39,935 nucleotides of DNA from Aerococcaceae bacterium DSM 111176 (GCA_015863215.1 JACBXN010000015.1:1-39935), one strand, 5' to 3'; shown: positions 8,885-18,092, counted from the stretch's first letter. Numbers and translations: made by a program. The notes: generated from the sequence alone by a model not told the origin.

Positions 8885-9667
8885 ATGACAGAATTTACGC
8901 AAATTTCTGTTTCAATCGAGGCAGTTGCGGAAGTGACGATTAATCGTCCGAAGCAATTAAATGCATTAAACTCACAAACACTTACCGAATTAGACCAAGC
9001 ACTGGATTTAATTGAAAACAGCAACGAGGTCCGTGTGGTCATTATTCGTGGGAGTGGCGAGAAAGCATTTGTCGCGGGAGCAGATATTAAAGAAATGAAA
9101 GACAAAGGCGCCATTGAAGCCACGGAATTTTCAAGGCTAGGCAACGCCGTTTTCCAACGTATTGCGACATTACGTCAACCTGTCATCGCAGCCGTGAATG
9201 GCTTTGCATTAGGTGGCGGTTGTGAATTGGCGCTGGCATGTGATATCCGTTATGCCAGTGAAAATGCGGTCTTTGGTCAACCGGAAGTAGGTCTAGGGAT
9301 TCCCCCAGGATTTGGTGGGACACAGCGCTTAGCGCGTTTAGTTGGTCCCGGATATGCCAAAGAACTCATTTTAACAGCACGAAATATTAAGTCGGATGAA
9401 GCCCTTCGCATTGGCTTAGTCAATAAAGTTGTCGCTTTAGAAGATTTAGACAAAGAAGTGAAAAGTGTAGCCGACCGGATCGCCAAACAAGCTCCGATCG
9501 CAGTTGAAAGTTCGAAAGCATTGATTAATCAAGGCTTGGATTTACCACTTGAACATGCATTAGAATTAGAAGCACTTTCTTTTGGCAGCCATTTCGCCAC
9601 AGAAGACCAGAAAAATGGGATGGAGGCTTTTGTAAATAAAGAAAAGCCGACTTTTAACAGAAAATAA
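8885..9667 (+). CDS. Enoyl-CoA hydratase (crotonase)
   Basis: A 260-aa crotonase that adds water across the 2,3 double bond of crotonyl-CoA or related enoyl-CoAs. The oxyanion-hole segment AFVAGADIKEM is at about residues 61-71. Glu114 (GGGCELALACD) and Glu134 (GQPEVGLGIPPGFGGTQRL) correspond to the two catalytic glutamates of the classical enzyme, so hydratase rather than isomerase activity is expected. The ATG follows AGGAGG. It sits between the hydroxyacyl-CoA dehydrogenase and acyl-CoA dehydrogenase genes, 27 bp before the latter, in one transcription unit. Confidence 0.93.
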   Translation: MTEFTQISVSIEAVAEVTINRPKQLNALNSQTLTELDQALDLIENSNEVRVVIIRGSGEKAFVAGADIKEMKDKGAIEATEFSRLGNAVFQRIATLRQPVIAAVNGFALGGGCELALACDIRYASENAVFGQPEVGLGIPPGFGGTQRLARLVGPGYAKELILTARNIKSDEALRIGLVNKVVALEDLDKEVKSVADRIAKQAPIAVESSKALINQGLDLPLEHALELEALSFGSHFATEDQKNGMEAFVNKEKPTFNRK

Positions 9668-9694
9668 AAATAAAAAATAGAAAGAGGAAATAAA

Positions 9695-10900
9695 ATGACA
9701 GTAGCAGAGTTAGCAAAGGAATTATACCCTGAGGATTTATTTGGATATGCGACGAAATTAACAGAAGGCGAGTTAAACGTCCTTAAAAAGTTACGTGAAG
9801 AATTAGAAGAGCACGTGCGTCCAGTATTAAACGACAGCTGGGAAAATGCGTTATTACCACGTGAAGAAATTTTAACAGCTTTCAGAAACGCTGAAATTAT
9901 GAGCCATCCGGCATTATTTGAAGGCCGCGAAGGTGAATTACGTGTACGTGAAACGTATAATGCATTCTTATACCTAGAATTAACACGTTTTGACCCATCA
10001 GTTGCGACATTCTACACAGTGCACGGTGGATTAGGCTATAACACCATCTTAATCGGTGGTACAGACGAACAAATCGAGAAATACGGATCATTAGTTCGTA
10101 GTTTCGAAGGGCAAACATGTTTCGCATTAACTGAACCTGATCATGGTTCAGATATCGCGGGTGGATTAGCAACAACAGCTGAGCGAAAAGGCGATACTTG
10201 GGTATTAAACGGCGAAAAACGCTGGATCGGTGGAGCGAAAACAGCGGACTTCATTCCAGTATTCGCACGTGACGTTGAAGATAAGAAAATCAAATGTTTC
10301 TTAGTTCAAAAAGGTTCTGAAGGATTAACAGTTGAAGACGTTCAACAAAAAGTATCATTACGTATCGTGAATAACGGTCACATTACGTTAGACAACGTAG
10401 AAGTAGCGGAAGCAGACCGTTTACCAAATATCCATGGTTACGGTAAAGTAGCAGAAATCTTCACACATACACGTACAGACGTTGCACATATCGCAATGGG
10501 TACAGCAGCAGGTGCATTTAATGCCGCACTTAAATTAACAACAGAACGTGAGCAATTCAACCGTAAATTAGCTGGATTCCAATTAGTTCAAGAGAAATTA
10601 GCAAGAATGCAAGCAAACGTGGTTGCATCAATTGGTTACTCAGTACGCGTTGCTGAAATTCAAGAAACTGGTACACAAGATATGTTAAACTCATCGCTTG
10701 CTAAAATGCATAACTCATTACGCATGCGTGAAACAGTCGCATTAGCGCGTGAAGTATGTGGTGGTAACGGTATTACATTAGCAACAGACGTTGCGCGTTT
10801 CTTCGCCGATGCAGAAGCAATTTATACATATGAAGGAACACACGAAATCAACTCACTACTTGTTGGACGCGAAATCACAGGGATCGGTGCTTTCGTTTAA
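9695..10900 (+). CDS. Acyl-CoA dehydrogenase, glutaryl-CoA dehydrogenase-like
   Basis: A 401-aa FAD enzyme that oxidises acyl-CoA to enoyl-CoA. ALTEPDHGSD and GEKRWIGGAKTADF are the flavin and substrate segments. The C-terminal TYEGTHEINSLLVGREITG carries the catalytic glutamate and resembles glutaryl-CoA dehydrogenase more than butyryl-CoA dehydrogenase. Substrate (glutaryl- or short-chain acyl-CoA) is therefore open. Such enzymes normally pass electrons to ETF, but no etfA or etfB lies in this window. It is last in the operon and followed by a clear terminator. RBS GAAAGAGG precedes the ATG. Confidence 0.9.
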   Translation: MTVAELAKELYPEDLFGYATKLTEGELNVLKKLREELEEHVRPVLNDSWENALLPREEILTAFRNAEIMSHPALFEGREGELRVRETYNAFLYLELTRFDPSVATFYTVHGGLGYNTILIGGTDEQIEKYGSLVRSFEGQTCFALTEPDHGSDIAGGLATTAERKGDTWVLNGEKRWIGGAKTADFIPVFARDVEDKKIKCFLVQKGSEGLTVEDVQQKVSLRIVNNGHITLDNVEVAEADRLPNIHGYGKVAEIFTHTRTDVAHIAMGTAAGAFNAALKLTTEREQFNRKLAGFQLVQEKLARMQANVVASIGYSVRVAEIQETGTQDMLNSSLAKMHNSLRMRETVALAREVCGGNGITLATDVARFFADAEAIYTYEGTHEINSLLVGREITGIGAFV

Positions 10901-10953
10901 TCTGACACAATACACAAAACTCAAAACACAATACGTTAATCTTCTGGGTAAAT

Positions 10954-10984
10954 AGGGTGGCTATTTGGTCACCCTGTTTTTTTA
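10954..10984 (+). terminator. Intrinsic terminator of the acyl-CoA operon
   Basis: Stem AGGGTGGC/GTCACCCT with a 6-nt loop, followed by G and seven T. Confidence 0.85.
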
Positions 10985-11042
10985 ACAAAAAAGTAGACAA
11001 AACTATAACGCGTGGTTATAGGAGCAATTATAAACACATATT

Positions 11043-11056
11043 TGTAAACGGTTGCA
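11043..11056 (+). promoter_or_regulatory. cre-like site before the OFA transporter
   Basis: TGTAAACGGTTGCA fits WTGNAANCGNWNNCW, and has one mismatch to the stricter TGWNANCGNTNWCA. It lies about 47 bp before the start codon. CcpA control is inferred. Confidence 0.6.
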
Positions 11057-11102
11057 AATGAATTTAAACTGAATTTATACTAAAAAATTGTGAGGTTACG
11101 AT

Positions 11103-12290
11103 ATGAAAAAATCAGTAAATCGTTGGATAATATTACTCGCCGCCGTAGTCACAAACCTAAGTTTAGGGGCTGGCTATGCTTGGTCAGTGTTCCAAGCAGC
11201 ATTACTCGAAGCAAACCCTGAATGGGTTCAAACACAAACGAATATCGCTTATTCCATTTCATTTGCGATGGTGCCAATTGGCATGATTATTTTCGGACCG
11301 AAAGTTGACGAACAAGGTCCAAAACGTTATGTATTCTTAGGTGGTATTTTATTCGGTGTCGGGATGTTCCTAACTGGATTTGTGAGTTCAATTCCAATGT
11401 TATATATCACTTATGGACTCATTTTAGGACTAGGTATTGGAGCAGCGTATGGTGCGGCAACTTCAGTTGCGGCTAAATGGTTCCCGGATAAAAAAGGATT
11501 AGCGGGTGGTTTAACTGCAGCTGGATTTGGTTTAGGACCAATCATCTTCGCACCCGTTGTAACAGCGATGTTAGAGTCGATGAGCATTTACACAGTCTTC
11601 AAAATTCTAGGTGTCATTTTAATCTTTGTTATCGGTGGAGCATCATACTTTATGGAAAAAGCACCTGAAGCAGAAACGAACCCTGGAGTATCAACTGCAG
11701 AAGCTGACGGTAAGAACTTTAAAGAAATGCTAAAAGAAACTAAGTTTTGGATTCTGTGGGCTGTTTACACATTAGGAGCAACTGGTGGTATGATGATCAT
11801 TTCATCCGGAGCATCGATTGCGACGACTTATAATTTAGGAAATCCTGTTACTGTCGTTATGTTAGTATCCATTGCCAACACGCTCGGCCGAATTATTTGG
11901 GGTTCAGTTTCAGATAGAATTGGACGCTACCCAACAGTCATCGCCATGTTCGTGGTTGTGGCCGTAGGATTATTCCTTGCCATGAGTAGTGGAACAATGG
12001 GCGCGGTTGCTGGTACAGCTGGATTAATGATGGTTGGTTTATCATTTGGTGGATTCCTCGGGTCATTTCCAGGTATCACCGCTGAAAACTGGGGCATCAA
12101 AAACGCAGGTACCAACTATGGTTGGATGTTTACAGCATACGGCGTTGCCGCAGTATTCGGTCCAACAATCGGATCAATGATCCTAGACGCAACCGGTTCA
12201 TACAATACCGCATTCGTAATTGTTATCGTTATGGCAATCATCGGTATTGCGTTACAATTACTCTATTTGAGAATGTACAAGAAAGCTTAA
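11103..12290 (+). CDS. MFS transporter, oxalate/formate antiporter (OFA) family
   Basis: A 395-aa protein with 12 predicted membrane segments. The start NRWIILLAAVVTNLSLGAGYAWSV and the AAKWFPDKKGLAGGL loop are hallmarks of the OFA branch of the major facilitator superfamily (OxlT, YhjX-like). Members move small monocarboxylates such as oxalate, formate, pyruvate or lactate. Its place directly after the acyl-CoA operon, with a cre-like site of its own, suggests import or export of a short-chain acid used by these genes; that is inference. The ribosome binding site is weak (GTGAGG). A strong terminator follows. Confidence 0.85.
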   Translation: MKKSVNRWIILLAAVVTNLSLGAGYAWSVFQAALLEANPEWVQTQTNIAYSISFAMVPIGMIIFGPKVDEQGPKRYVFLGGILFGVGMFLTGFVSSIPMLYITYGLILGLGIGAAYGAATSVAAKWFPDKKGLAGGLTAAGFGLGPIIFAPVVTAMLESMSIYTVFKILGVILIFVIGGASYFMEKAPEAETNPGVSTAEADGKNFKEMLKETKFWILWAVYTLGATGGMMIISSGASIATTYNLGNPVTVVMLVSIANTLGRIIWGSVSDRIGRYPTVIAMFVVVAVGLFLAMSSGTMGAVAGTAGLMMVGLSFGGFLGSFPGITAENWGIKNAGTNYGWMFTAYGVAAVFGPTIGSMILDATGSYNTAFVIVIVMAIIGIALQLLYLRMYKKA

Positions 12291-12317
12291 TCCGTTTCGT
12301 ATATTGAATTAACCGGT

Positions 12318-12358
12318 GGGTCCGTTGGTACGACAGTACTCACGGACTCTCGTTTTTT
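12318..12358 (+). terminator. Intrinsic terminator of the OFA transporter gene
   Basis: Outer stem GGGTCCGT/ACGGACTC and inner stem GTAC/GTAC, then TCG and six T. Confidence 0.8.
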
Positions 12359-12417
12359 AAAAAATAAGGTGCGGATCGAATGTGTTTGTGGTGTGTTCCA
12401 TAGAACAATGTGAGTAG

Positions 12418-12519
12418 GTAACAACTATTTGAATTTTATAAGTTGTTACTCAAAAGCATATGAATCGGGTAACAACTCTCTGATTTCTATAAGTTGTTAC
12501 TCAAACTTCACAGAGCATT
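12418..12519. repeat. Tandem repeat, 2 units of 51 bp (GTAACAACT family)
   Basis: Units start at 12418 and 12469. In each, GTAACAACT is matched by the reverse complement AGTTGTTAC starting 23 bp later. The second unit's tail is degenerate. The array lies in the gap between the transporter and hydrolase genes, which holds no gene that I can see. Confidence 0.7.
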
Positions 12520-12599
12520 TCCGTGGAATGCTTTTGTAAGAATGTGACAACTTGATTGCTACTGATTTAGTTTCTATAAAATTTGAAAGGATACTGTTG

Positions 12600-13610
12600 A
12601 TGAAAGAGATTTTGCCTAATATTTATAGATTTGGAATTACGTTGCCGAATAGTCCCCTGCGTGAAATAAATTTATACGCATTTAGGACGAAGCAACGATT
12701 TGTGTTATTTGATACGGCCTACAACATGACGGAATGCCGTGACGAGTTGTTGAGCGTATTGGATGATTTTGGTGTGAAGATTTCTGATGTGGAATTAGTA
12801 TTGACGCATCTGCATTCGGATCACACTGGATTGGCTCCCATTTTTGATGAAGCGGGTTGTAATATTTACGCCGGTGAGGTGGATGGGAATTTAACCAATG
12901 CGATGGCTGAAGGCACTTACTGGGATATGATGATGCAGATGAAGGACCATTTTGGTATGGAGCCCGGTGAAATCACATTAGAAGATAACCCAGGTTATCA
13001 ATTCCGTTTGTGTAAACCGATTAAATTTATCACGCTCCAACCCGGAGATACCTTTGAAGTGGGGCAGTATTCCTTTGAAGTAATGGATTTAATTGGTCAT
13101 ACACCAGGACATATCGGATTTTACGAGCCGAATCACAAGGTGTTATTAGGCGGCGACACAGTATTGGATCCGATGACTCCGAATATTACTTATTGGGGTG
13201 CGAATTATCCTAATATTTTAAGGTCTTATATAACGACGCTGTACAAAATAAAACAGTTAGATTTATCGACGATTCTGCCAACGCACCGCCGTGTTATTGA
13301 ACGCCCCAATGACCGAATCGATGAAATTATAACTCACCATCAAGAACGACTTCAAGAAATTGTTGATATGATGCAAGCAGGGCGTCCGTATACTACGCGA
13401 GAAGTGTCAGCTGGAATATCATGGCGCATTAAAGCAGACAATTGGAACGAATTTCCAAAGGGACAAAAATGGTTTGCTGCCGGTGAAACACTCGCCCATT
13501 TGGATTATTTATATCACCAAGGATTCATTGATTGGTATGAAGAAGACGACGTATTTTATTATACGAAACAACAGGAGAATGTGGAAATACCATTGCCCGA
13601 AGAACTTTAA
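12600..13610 (+). CDS. Metallo-beta-lactamase fold hydrolase
   Basis: A 336-aa protein with the metal-binding motif LTHLHSDHTG (His70, His72, Asp74, His75), His167 in GHTPGHIGF and Asp186 in LGGDTV. These bind two zinc ions in glyoxalase-II, lactonase, thioesterase and nuclease members. After the core, residues from about 250 on look like the winged-helix tail of the LACTB2/RNase Z-like hydrolases. The ATG at 12600 follows GAAAGGA; an upstream in-frame ATG at 12552 lacks a site. Its location in the acyl-CoA cluster allows a thioester or lactone substrate, but this is speculation. It lies 86 bp before the LysR gene. Confidence 0.82.
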   Translation: MKEILPNIYRFGITLPNSPLREINLYAFRTKQRFVLFDTAYNMTECRDELLSVLDDFGVKISDVELVLTHLHSDHTGLAPIFDEAGCNIYAGEVDGNLTNAMAEGTYWDMMMQMKDHFGMEPGEITLEDNPGYQFRLCKPIKFITLQPGDTFEVGQYSFEVMDLIGHTPGHIGFYEPNHKVLLGGDTVLDPMTPNITYWGANYPNILRSYITTLYKIKQLDLSTILPTHRRVIERPNDRIDEIITHHQERLQEIVDMMQAGRPYTTREVSAGISWRIKADNWNEFPKGQKWFAAGETLAHLDYLYHQGFIDWYEEDDVFYYTKQQENVEIPLPEEL

Positions 13611-13696
13611 AAAGACAGCACACCATAATCGGTGTGCTTTTTCACATCCATAAGTTTATGTTATACTTTAATCATGAAAAGAAATGGAGGGGTAAA

Positions 13697-14599
13697 ATGG
13701 AATTAGCCCAAATGTACTATCTTTTAAACATCGTTGAAAACGATTACAACTTATCTTTGACATCACGCCGTTTACATATTTCACAACCGGCATTGAGTCA
13801 ATTTATTAACCAATATGAAGAACAAAACGGGATCGAATTATTCGTCCGTGAAAAAGGACGCTTTGTCGGATTAACTGATGCCGGGCGGAAAATACATAAC
13901 TATGCATCCGATATTATTAGCCAATATGAAGACATGGAAATAGCCGTAGAACAAGAATCCCTCAAACAAAAAGGGGTCATCCGATTAGGATTACCATCGC
14001 TTATTTTGAGCGTCTACTTCTCAGAATTATTTCCAGAGATGGTGATAAACAACCCAAACTTAAATTTAAAGTTGGTGGAAGCAGGATCGAGAGATTTAAA
14101 AGACCAATTGGCTGCCGACCATTTAGACTTGGCCATATTAATTGAACCAACCGAATTGGACCCAAATGAATATGAACAACATATCATCCAGCTCGACGAA
14201 TACGTCGCATATATAGCCAAGGACCATCCCTTAGCAAACTATGAAAAATTGGAATGGACCGATTTAATCGGCTACACACTTGCCACTTTTAACGAAAATT
14301 ACTACACACATGAATTGGTCAACGCCAAATTAAAGCAAGTCGGACTTCAAAATCACATCCGCATCACCGCGTCCGCTTGGGATTACCTCATCGAAATGCT
14401 CGAGGGGACTGATATCATAACGATTCTCCCGCGCCCAATTGAAGAACGCATTGACAAAACCAAGGTGACAACCAAGCAATTTTACGACGAAATTCCATTC
14501 AACTTTGACCTCTGCCGCCCAATTAAAAAGAAATATTCACCCATCGAAACAGAAATTCACAAGAACATCCTAGAAAATTTCTACAAGCCCAACGATTAA
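13697..14599 (+). CDS. LysR family transcriptional regulator
   Basis: A 300-aa regulator. Residues 1-60 form the winged HTH (MYYLLNIVENDYNLSLTSRR, then LHISQPALSQFI), and residues about 90-295 form the periplasmic-binding-like effector domain. The ATG at 13697 follows GGAGGGG; earlier in-frame starts do not. A TATACT box lies at about 13661. It sits between the metallohydrolase and the second acyl-CoA operon, and could regulate either. A dyad at 15299-15328 upstream of the next promoter is a candidate target. The effector is unknown. Confidence 0.88.
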   Translation: MELAQMYYLLNIVENDYNLSLTSRRLHISQPALSQFINQYEEQNGIELFVREKGRFVGLTDAGRKIHNYASDIISQYEDMEIAVEQESLKQKGVIRLGLPSLILSVYFSELFPEMVINNPNLNLKLVEAGSRDLKDQLAADHLDLAILIEPTELDPNEYEQHIIQLDEYVAYIAKDHPLANYEKLEWTDLIGYTLATFNENYYTHELVNAKLKQVGLQNHIRITASAWDYLIEMLEGTDIITILPRPIEERIDKTKVTTKQFYDEIPFNFDLCRPIKKKYSPIETEIHKNILENFYKPND

Positions 14600-14689
14600 A
14601 CTTGAAAAGTATAGCACTATAGAAATAAAACTAACTACGATCATAACAGGCAATCCCAAACAAAAAACAAACTATGGGAATTAATAAAA

Positions 14690-14755
14690 GCTTTAGGCCC
14701 AGCCTAAAGCAACCATATCTAAGAAAGAAGTCGCCCAACGACTTCTTCCTTTTTT
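14690..14755 (+). terminator. Double hairpin terminator after the LysR gene
   Basis: GCTTTAGGC/GCCTAAAGC at 14690-14710 is followed by AAGAAGTCG/CGACTTCTT at 14725-14747 and a CCTTTTTT tail. Both stems belong to the recurrent hairpin set of this window. Confidence 0.8.
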
Positions 14756-14909
14756 AGTTACTAACAAGAATACTATTAGTTCACTAACCCATTACCCACT
14801 CACGCCAACAGACATCTACTAACTTTTAATATTAAGTTAAGGATCTAATAACAAGCCAATAATTTTGAACGGAACAAAGCATTTTTGAGTGAAAGTCTAC
14901 TTACTTGGT

Positions 14910-15192
14910 AATTTGCGAAATACAGCCATAATTTTCCCGTGGGAAAATGGGATTTTGGCGCAGCTTAGTATTTCTTGTGCGAAGCACTTAGAAATACTCT
15001 AGCCAAAATAGTCCGGAATAGCAAAGCTAAATCTGCAATAAATCAAGATCTAAATTAATCTGAATTATTGCTAATTAATTAAACTGCAGATATTTCCGCA
15101 TGTAAGCTTGTAAAGTTGCTAAAGCAACAACAAGCTCAGCAGCTATGAAGGCGCCCCCCACGGAGATAAATTAAGGCTGTATGCAGCAAATT
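14910..15192. mobile_element. Structured terminal-inverted-repeat element, copy 1
   Basis: A 283-bp segment with ends of about 35 bp that are inverted repeats (AATTTGC, ATACAGCC, AATTT and GTGGG are kept at both ends). Inside are a nested hairpin enclosed by ATTTTGGC/GCCAAAAT (14952-15009) and a second hairpin with stem GTTGC/GCAAC and loop TAAA (15115-15128) nested in GCTTGT/ACAAGC. No ORF is carried. Two relatives lie at 18093-18381 and 20074-20473, in the opposite orientation. A MITE or a structured RNA locus both fit. The rest of the gap from 15193 to 15520 holds the promoter and cre described separately. Confidence 0.75.
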
Positions 15193-15298
15193 TCTATACT
15201 AATATTGAATATGCACTTCCTCGAAGATATGCGAGTCACACTACTATACCCCAAAAAAATAAACTTTAGACGCATTGATAGCCAATCACCCACAACCT

Positions 15299-15328
15299 AT
15301 AATTAGAAGTTATAGGTGCACTAATTAT
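15299..15328. promoter_or_regulatory. Dyad upstream of the second acyl-CoA promoter
   Basis: ATAATTAG at 15299-15306 is mirrored by CTAATTAT at 15321-15328, centred about 45 bp before the likely -35 box. This is a reasonable place for an activator such as the LysR protein encoded upstream. AT-rich dyads can arise by chance, so support is modest. Confidence 0.35.
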
Positions 15329-15355
15329 CAATTATTAGAAACCGAACCATCGCTC

Positions 15356-15384
15356 TTGTTGCCGGCGGTGGTTAATTATATACT
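15356..15384 (+). promoter_or_regulatory. Promoter of the second acyl-CoA operon
   Basis: TTGTTG at 15356-15361 and TATACT at 15379-15384 are separated by 17 bp. Confidence 0.5.
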
Positions 15385-15394
15385 TAAATTACCT

Positions 15395-15408
15395 TGAAAG
15401 CGCTGCCA
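15395..15408 (+). promoter_or_regulatory. cre-like site just downstream of the promoter
   Basis: TGAAAGCGCTGCCA fits WTGNAANCGNWNNCW (one mismatch to the stricter form). It starts 11 bp past the -10 box, a position where CcpA would repress. Confidence 0.6.
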
Positions 15409-15519
15409 GACTTGGTTTTAAAAAGGGAATTAAAGGACAAAGCACTACTGATATCCACTGGTGCAAGACAAATTTGAAAGTAAAGGCGATAAATTTTTAA
15501 CGATAGAAGTGATTTAGAA

Positions 15520-16650
15520 ATGATGAATAAAACATATGACGCATATATCAATGATATATTGGACCAATCCGATCTCATAAAATGGATTGAAGGACAACCG
15601 CATAATGTATTTAGCGAAGCGGCTAAATTATATGATGAAGAAAGCATTTATCCCAAAGAATTAATGGATGAAATTGGGAAAAGCCGGTTATATTCACTAT
15701 ACATCGGCGGTAAATATAATATCAATGACCGCATTGAATATTATGGCGCGTTGAATCGTATTGCTAGAGAATTCCCTTCTCTCGCTGCACTCGTCGCTGT
15801 ACAAACGGCGTTTGTTATCTTTCCATTGCTTGAATTTGCGAACGAAGATATCCAAAAGAGATATTTGGAACCATTATTAAATGGTGAAATAACGGGAGCA
15901 TTTGCTTCGTTTGAAAACCAAACGGCTTATAGTTTAAGTCGTATGTCGACAACGGCCAAAGAATTGGGCGGGAAATACCGTATTACTGGGACGAAAAATA
16001 TGGTCTCAAATGCGGATAATGCAGATTTCTTTATTGTCGTTTCAAAAATGGAGAATCAACAATTAGGATTCTTTATCGTTGACCGAGATACACCAGGATT
16101 GATTGTGAAAGAACGACTGGATATGGATGGTCGCAAAGCATTCCCTGTATTCCCGGTAGAATTCCAAAATATTGTGGTTCCACTGGATAATTATCTAAGT
16201 GGTGACCTACCTGGATTAGAGATGTTGAAGCTGACACGTAAGAAACTGAAAAAAGCTGTTTCTTTTATCGCATTAGGTATGTCTAAAGGTTTGATGGATT
16301 TAGGCGTTTCTTATTTGAAAAAGGATCGTAATTTAGGAAAACCACTAATTGCCAATTTTGGCGTTCAAGAGGAATTATCTAAATTACATATTGATTTGAC
16401 AGCGCTGAATACAACGCTACAAAGAGTCGCGATTGAAAATCTCGATGATGAAGTGAATGTGGCGCATATTAAATATAAATCAAATGAACTAGCTTTGATG
16501 ATGGCGGAAACGTTCCTTCGATTATCAACAGGGTCAGGTGCTCAAAATCAAGCAGACTTTTCAAGATATTACCGCGATGCTCAAATGTTATTGAACTTCG
16601 CAGGTTCATCAAAATCACAAATTAAAATTATTTCTCAAATGTGGCAATAA
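15520..16650 (+). CDS. Divergent acyl-CoA dehydrogenase family protein
   Basis: A 376-aa member of the acyl-CoA dehydrogenase fold. The helical N-terminal domain is followed by the beta domain (GKYRITGTKNMVSNADNADFFIVV resembles the usual G-K-W-ITNA-AD segment) and a C-terminal helical domain from about residue 235. The usual TEPxxGSD flavin segment is degenerate (ASFENQTAYSLS). The catalytic Glu of the YEGT position is not present: the aligned stretch reads NFAGSSKSQ. The alternative isovaleryl-CoA-type Glu position reads RKKLKKAV. It may use another base, or not be a dehydrogenase. The ribosome binding site is weak (AGAAGTGA). The CoA-transferase gene follows after 45 bp, so they are co-transcribed. 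Confidence 0.8.
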   Translation: MMNKTYDAYINDILDQSDLIKWIEGQPHNVFSEAAKLYDEESIYPKELMDEIGKSRLYSLYIGGKYNINDRIEYYGALNRIAREFPSLAALVAVQTAFVIFPLLEFANEDIQKRYLEPLLNGEITGAFASFENQTAYSLSRMSTTAKELGGKYRITGTKNMVSNADNADFFIVVSKMENQQLGFFIVDRDTPGLIVKERLDMDGRKAFPVFPVEFQNIVVPLDNYLSGDLPGLEMLKLTRKKLKKAVSFIALGMSKGLMDLGVSYLKKDRNLGKPLIANFGVQEELSKLHIDLTALNTTLQRVAIENLDDEVNVAHIKYKSNELALMMAETFLRLSTGSGAQNQADFSRYYRDAQMLLNFAGSSKSQIKIISQMWQ

Positions 16651-16695
16651 ATACTTTTAAAGAAAAAAATAAGTAGATAAATATGGAGGACTAAA

Positions 16696-17988
16696 ATGTC
16701 AGTAGATTATAAAGAATTATATCAACAAAAGTTAGTACAAACGGCGGAGGAAGCAGTTTCGATTATTGAACCAGGTGAAGGTTTAGTGTATCCATTAGGA
16801 GCGGGTGAGCCGTCGACATTACATAAAGCGTTAATGGAATATGATAAATTTGACAATAACCGTTTATACACAATGTTAACGATGAATCCGGTGATTGATA
16901 TTGAGCCTGAAAAGTTACAACAATTATCATTCTTCTTATCAGGGGTTGACCGTAAACCATTTAACAGTGGTAAAACAGAATTAATCCCATGTAACTTCTC
17001 GCAAATTCCAAATATTTTACATGACCGTGAACCAGAGCCAGTTATTATTGCGATGGTGTCACCAATGGATGAAGAAGGTAATTTCTCTCTTGGTGTAGGT
17101 ACTTCATATGTGGGACCACAAATTCAACATGCTAAGAAAATTATCTTAGAAGTTTCGGATAAAATGCCACGTACATTTGGTATTATGAACGAAATTCATA
17201 TTAGCCAAGTTGATGCGATTTTCGAATCAAATGCTGATTTACCAGAATTACCTGAAACTGAATTAACAGAAGAAGATATCAAAATCGGTAAATATATCGC
17301 TGAATATGTTAACGATAACGATACCATTCAAGTGGGTATTGGTGGAATGCCAAATGCGGTGATGAATGAGTTAGTTAATAACAAAGGTTTAGGCTTACAT
17401 TCTGAAATGTATACCTCTAAAGCACAGTATTTAACTGAAGAAGGTACATTAACTAATGAAAATAAACAAAACTTTGTAGGAAAATCGATTGCAACATTTG
17501 CATATGGACCACGCAAAATGTATGATTTCATGAATAATAACACTGACATTATGATGGTTCCGTCTGATATTTCAAATGGTATTAAGTATATCGCTGAAAA
17601 CGACAATTTTGTTTCAATTAATTCAGCTGTCCAAGTAGACTTAATTGGTCAAGCTAACTCTGAAAAAGTAGGGTCAAGATACTTCTCGTCTACTGGTGGG
17701 CAAGCAGATTTCGCTAAAGGTGTGACGTTATCTGAAGGTGGGCGCGGATTTATCGCGTTGAAATCGACAGCTAAGAAAGGGACGATTTCGACAATTGTGC
17801 CGGTTTTAGATGAAGGTGCGGTTGTTACAACAAACAAAAATGATATTGATATGGTTGTAACTGAGTATGGTGTGGCTGAGTTGAAAAATAAAACAATTCG
17901 CGAGCGTGTTAAGGCGTTGATTGCGATTGCGCATCCGGATTTCCGTGATGAGTTGACTGAGAAAGCCAAAGAAATGAACTATATTTAA
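16696..17988 (+). CDS. Acetyl-CoA hydrolase/transferase family CoA-transferase
   Basis: A 430-aa class I-type CoA-transferase of the family that holds butyryl-CoA:acetate and 4-hydroxybutyrate CoA-transferases. Glu237 in GLGLHSEMYT is the residue expected to form the acyl-glutamyl/CoA-thioester intermediate. VGIGGMPNAVMNEL just before it is the conserved glycine-rich loop, and the late SEGGRGFIAL and TEYGVAELKNKTIRER segments bind CoA. With thiolase, dehydrogenase, crotonase and acyl-CoA dehydrogenase nearby, a butyrate-type acid/CoA exchange is the natural role, in either direction. Specificity is not proven. Strong RBS TGGAGG before the ATG. Confidence 0.88.
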   Translation: MSVDYKELYQQKLVQTAEEAVSIIEPGEGLVYPLGAGEPSTLHKALMEYDKFDNNRLYTMLTMNPVIDIEPEKLQQLSFFLSGVDRKPFNSGKTELIPCNFSQIPNILHDREPEPVIIAMVSPMDEEGNFSLGVGTSYVGPQIQHAKKIILEVSDKMPRTFGIMNEIHISQVDAIFESNADLPELPETELTEEDIKIGKYIAEYVNDNDTIQVGIGGMPNAVMNELVNNKGLGLHSEMYTSKAQYLTEEGTLTNENKQNFVGKSIATFAYGPRKMYDFMNNNTDIMMVPSDISNGIKYIAENDNFVSINSAVQVDLIGQANSEKVGSRYFSSTGGQADFAKGVTLSEGGRGFIALKSTAKKGTISTIVPVLDEGAVVTTNKNDIDMVVTEYGVAELKNKTIRERVKALIAIAHPDFRDELTEKAKEMNYI

Positions 17989-18016
17989 GGGTTTGTTTGT
18001 TAATTTATAATACCAA

Positions 18017-18052
18017 CGGGGGTTGTAACGTTTGTTCCAGCCTCTTTTTTAA
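18017..18052 (+). terminator. Weak possible terminator after the CoA-transferase gene
   Basis: GGGGGTTG and CCAGCCTC can pair imperfectly (two mismatches, one wobble) ahead of a run of six T. The T run is clear; the stem is poor. Confidence 0.4.
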
Positions 18053-18092
18053 TGATAGAATGTGGGTAAAGAGGTATTTCGGTCGGCAAAGG

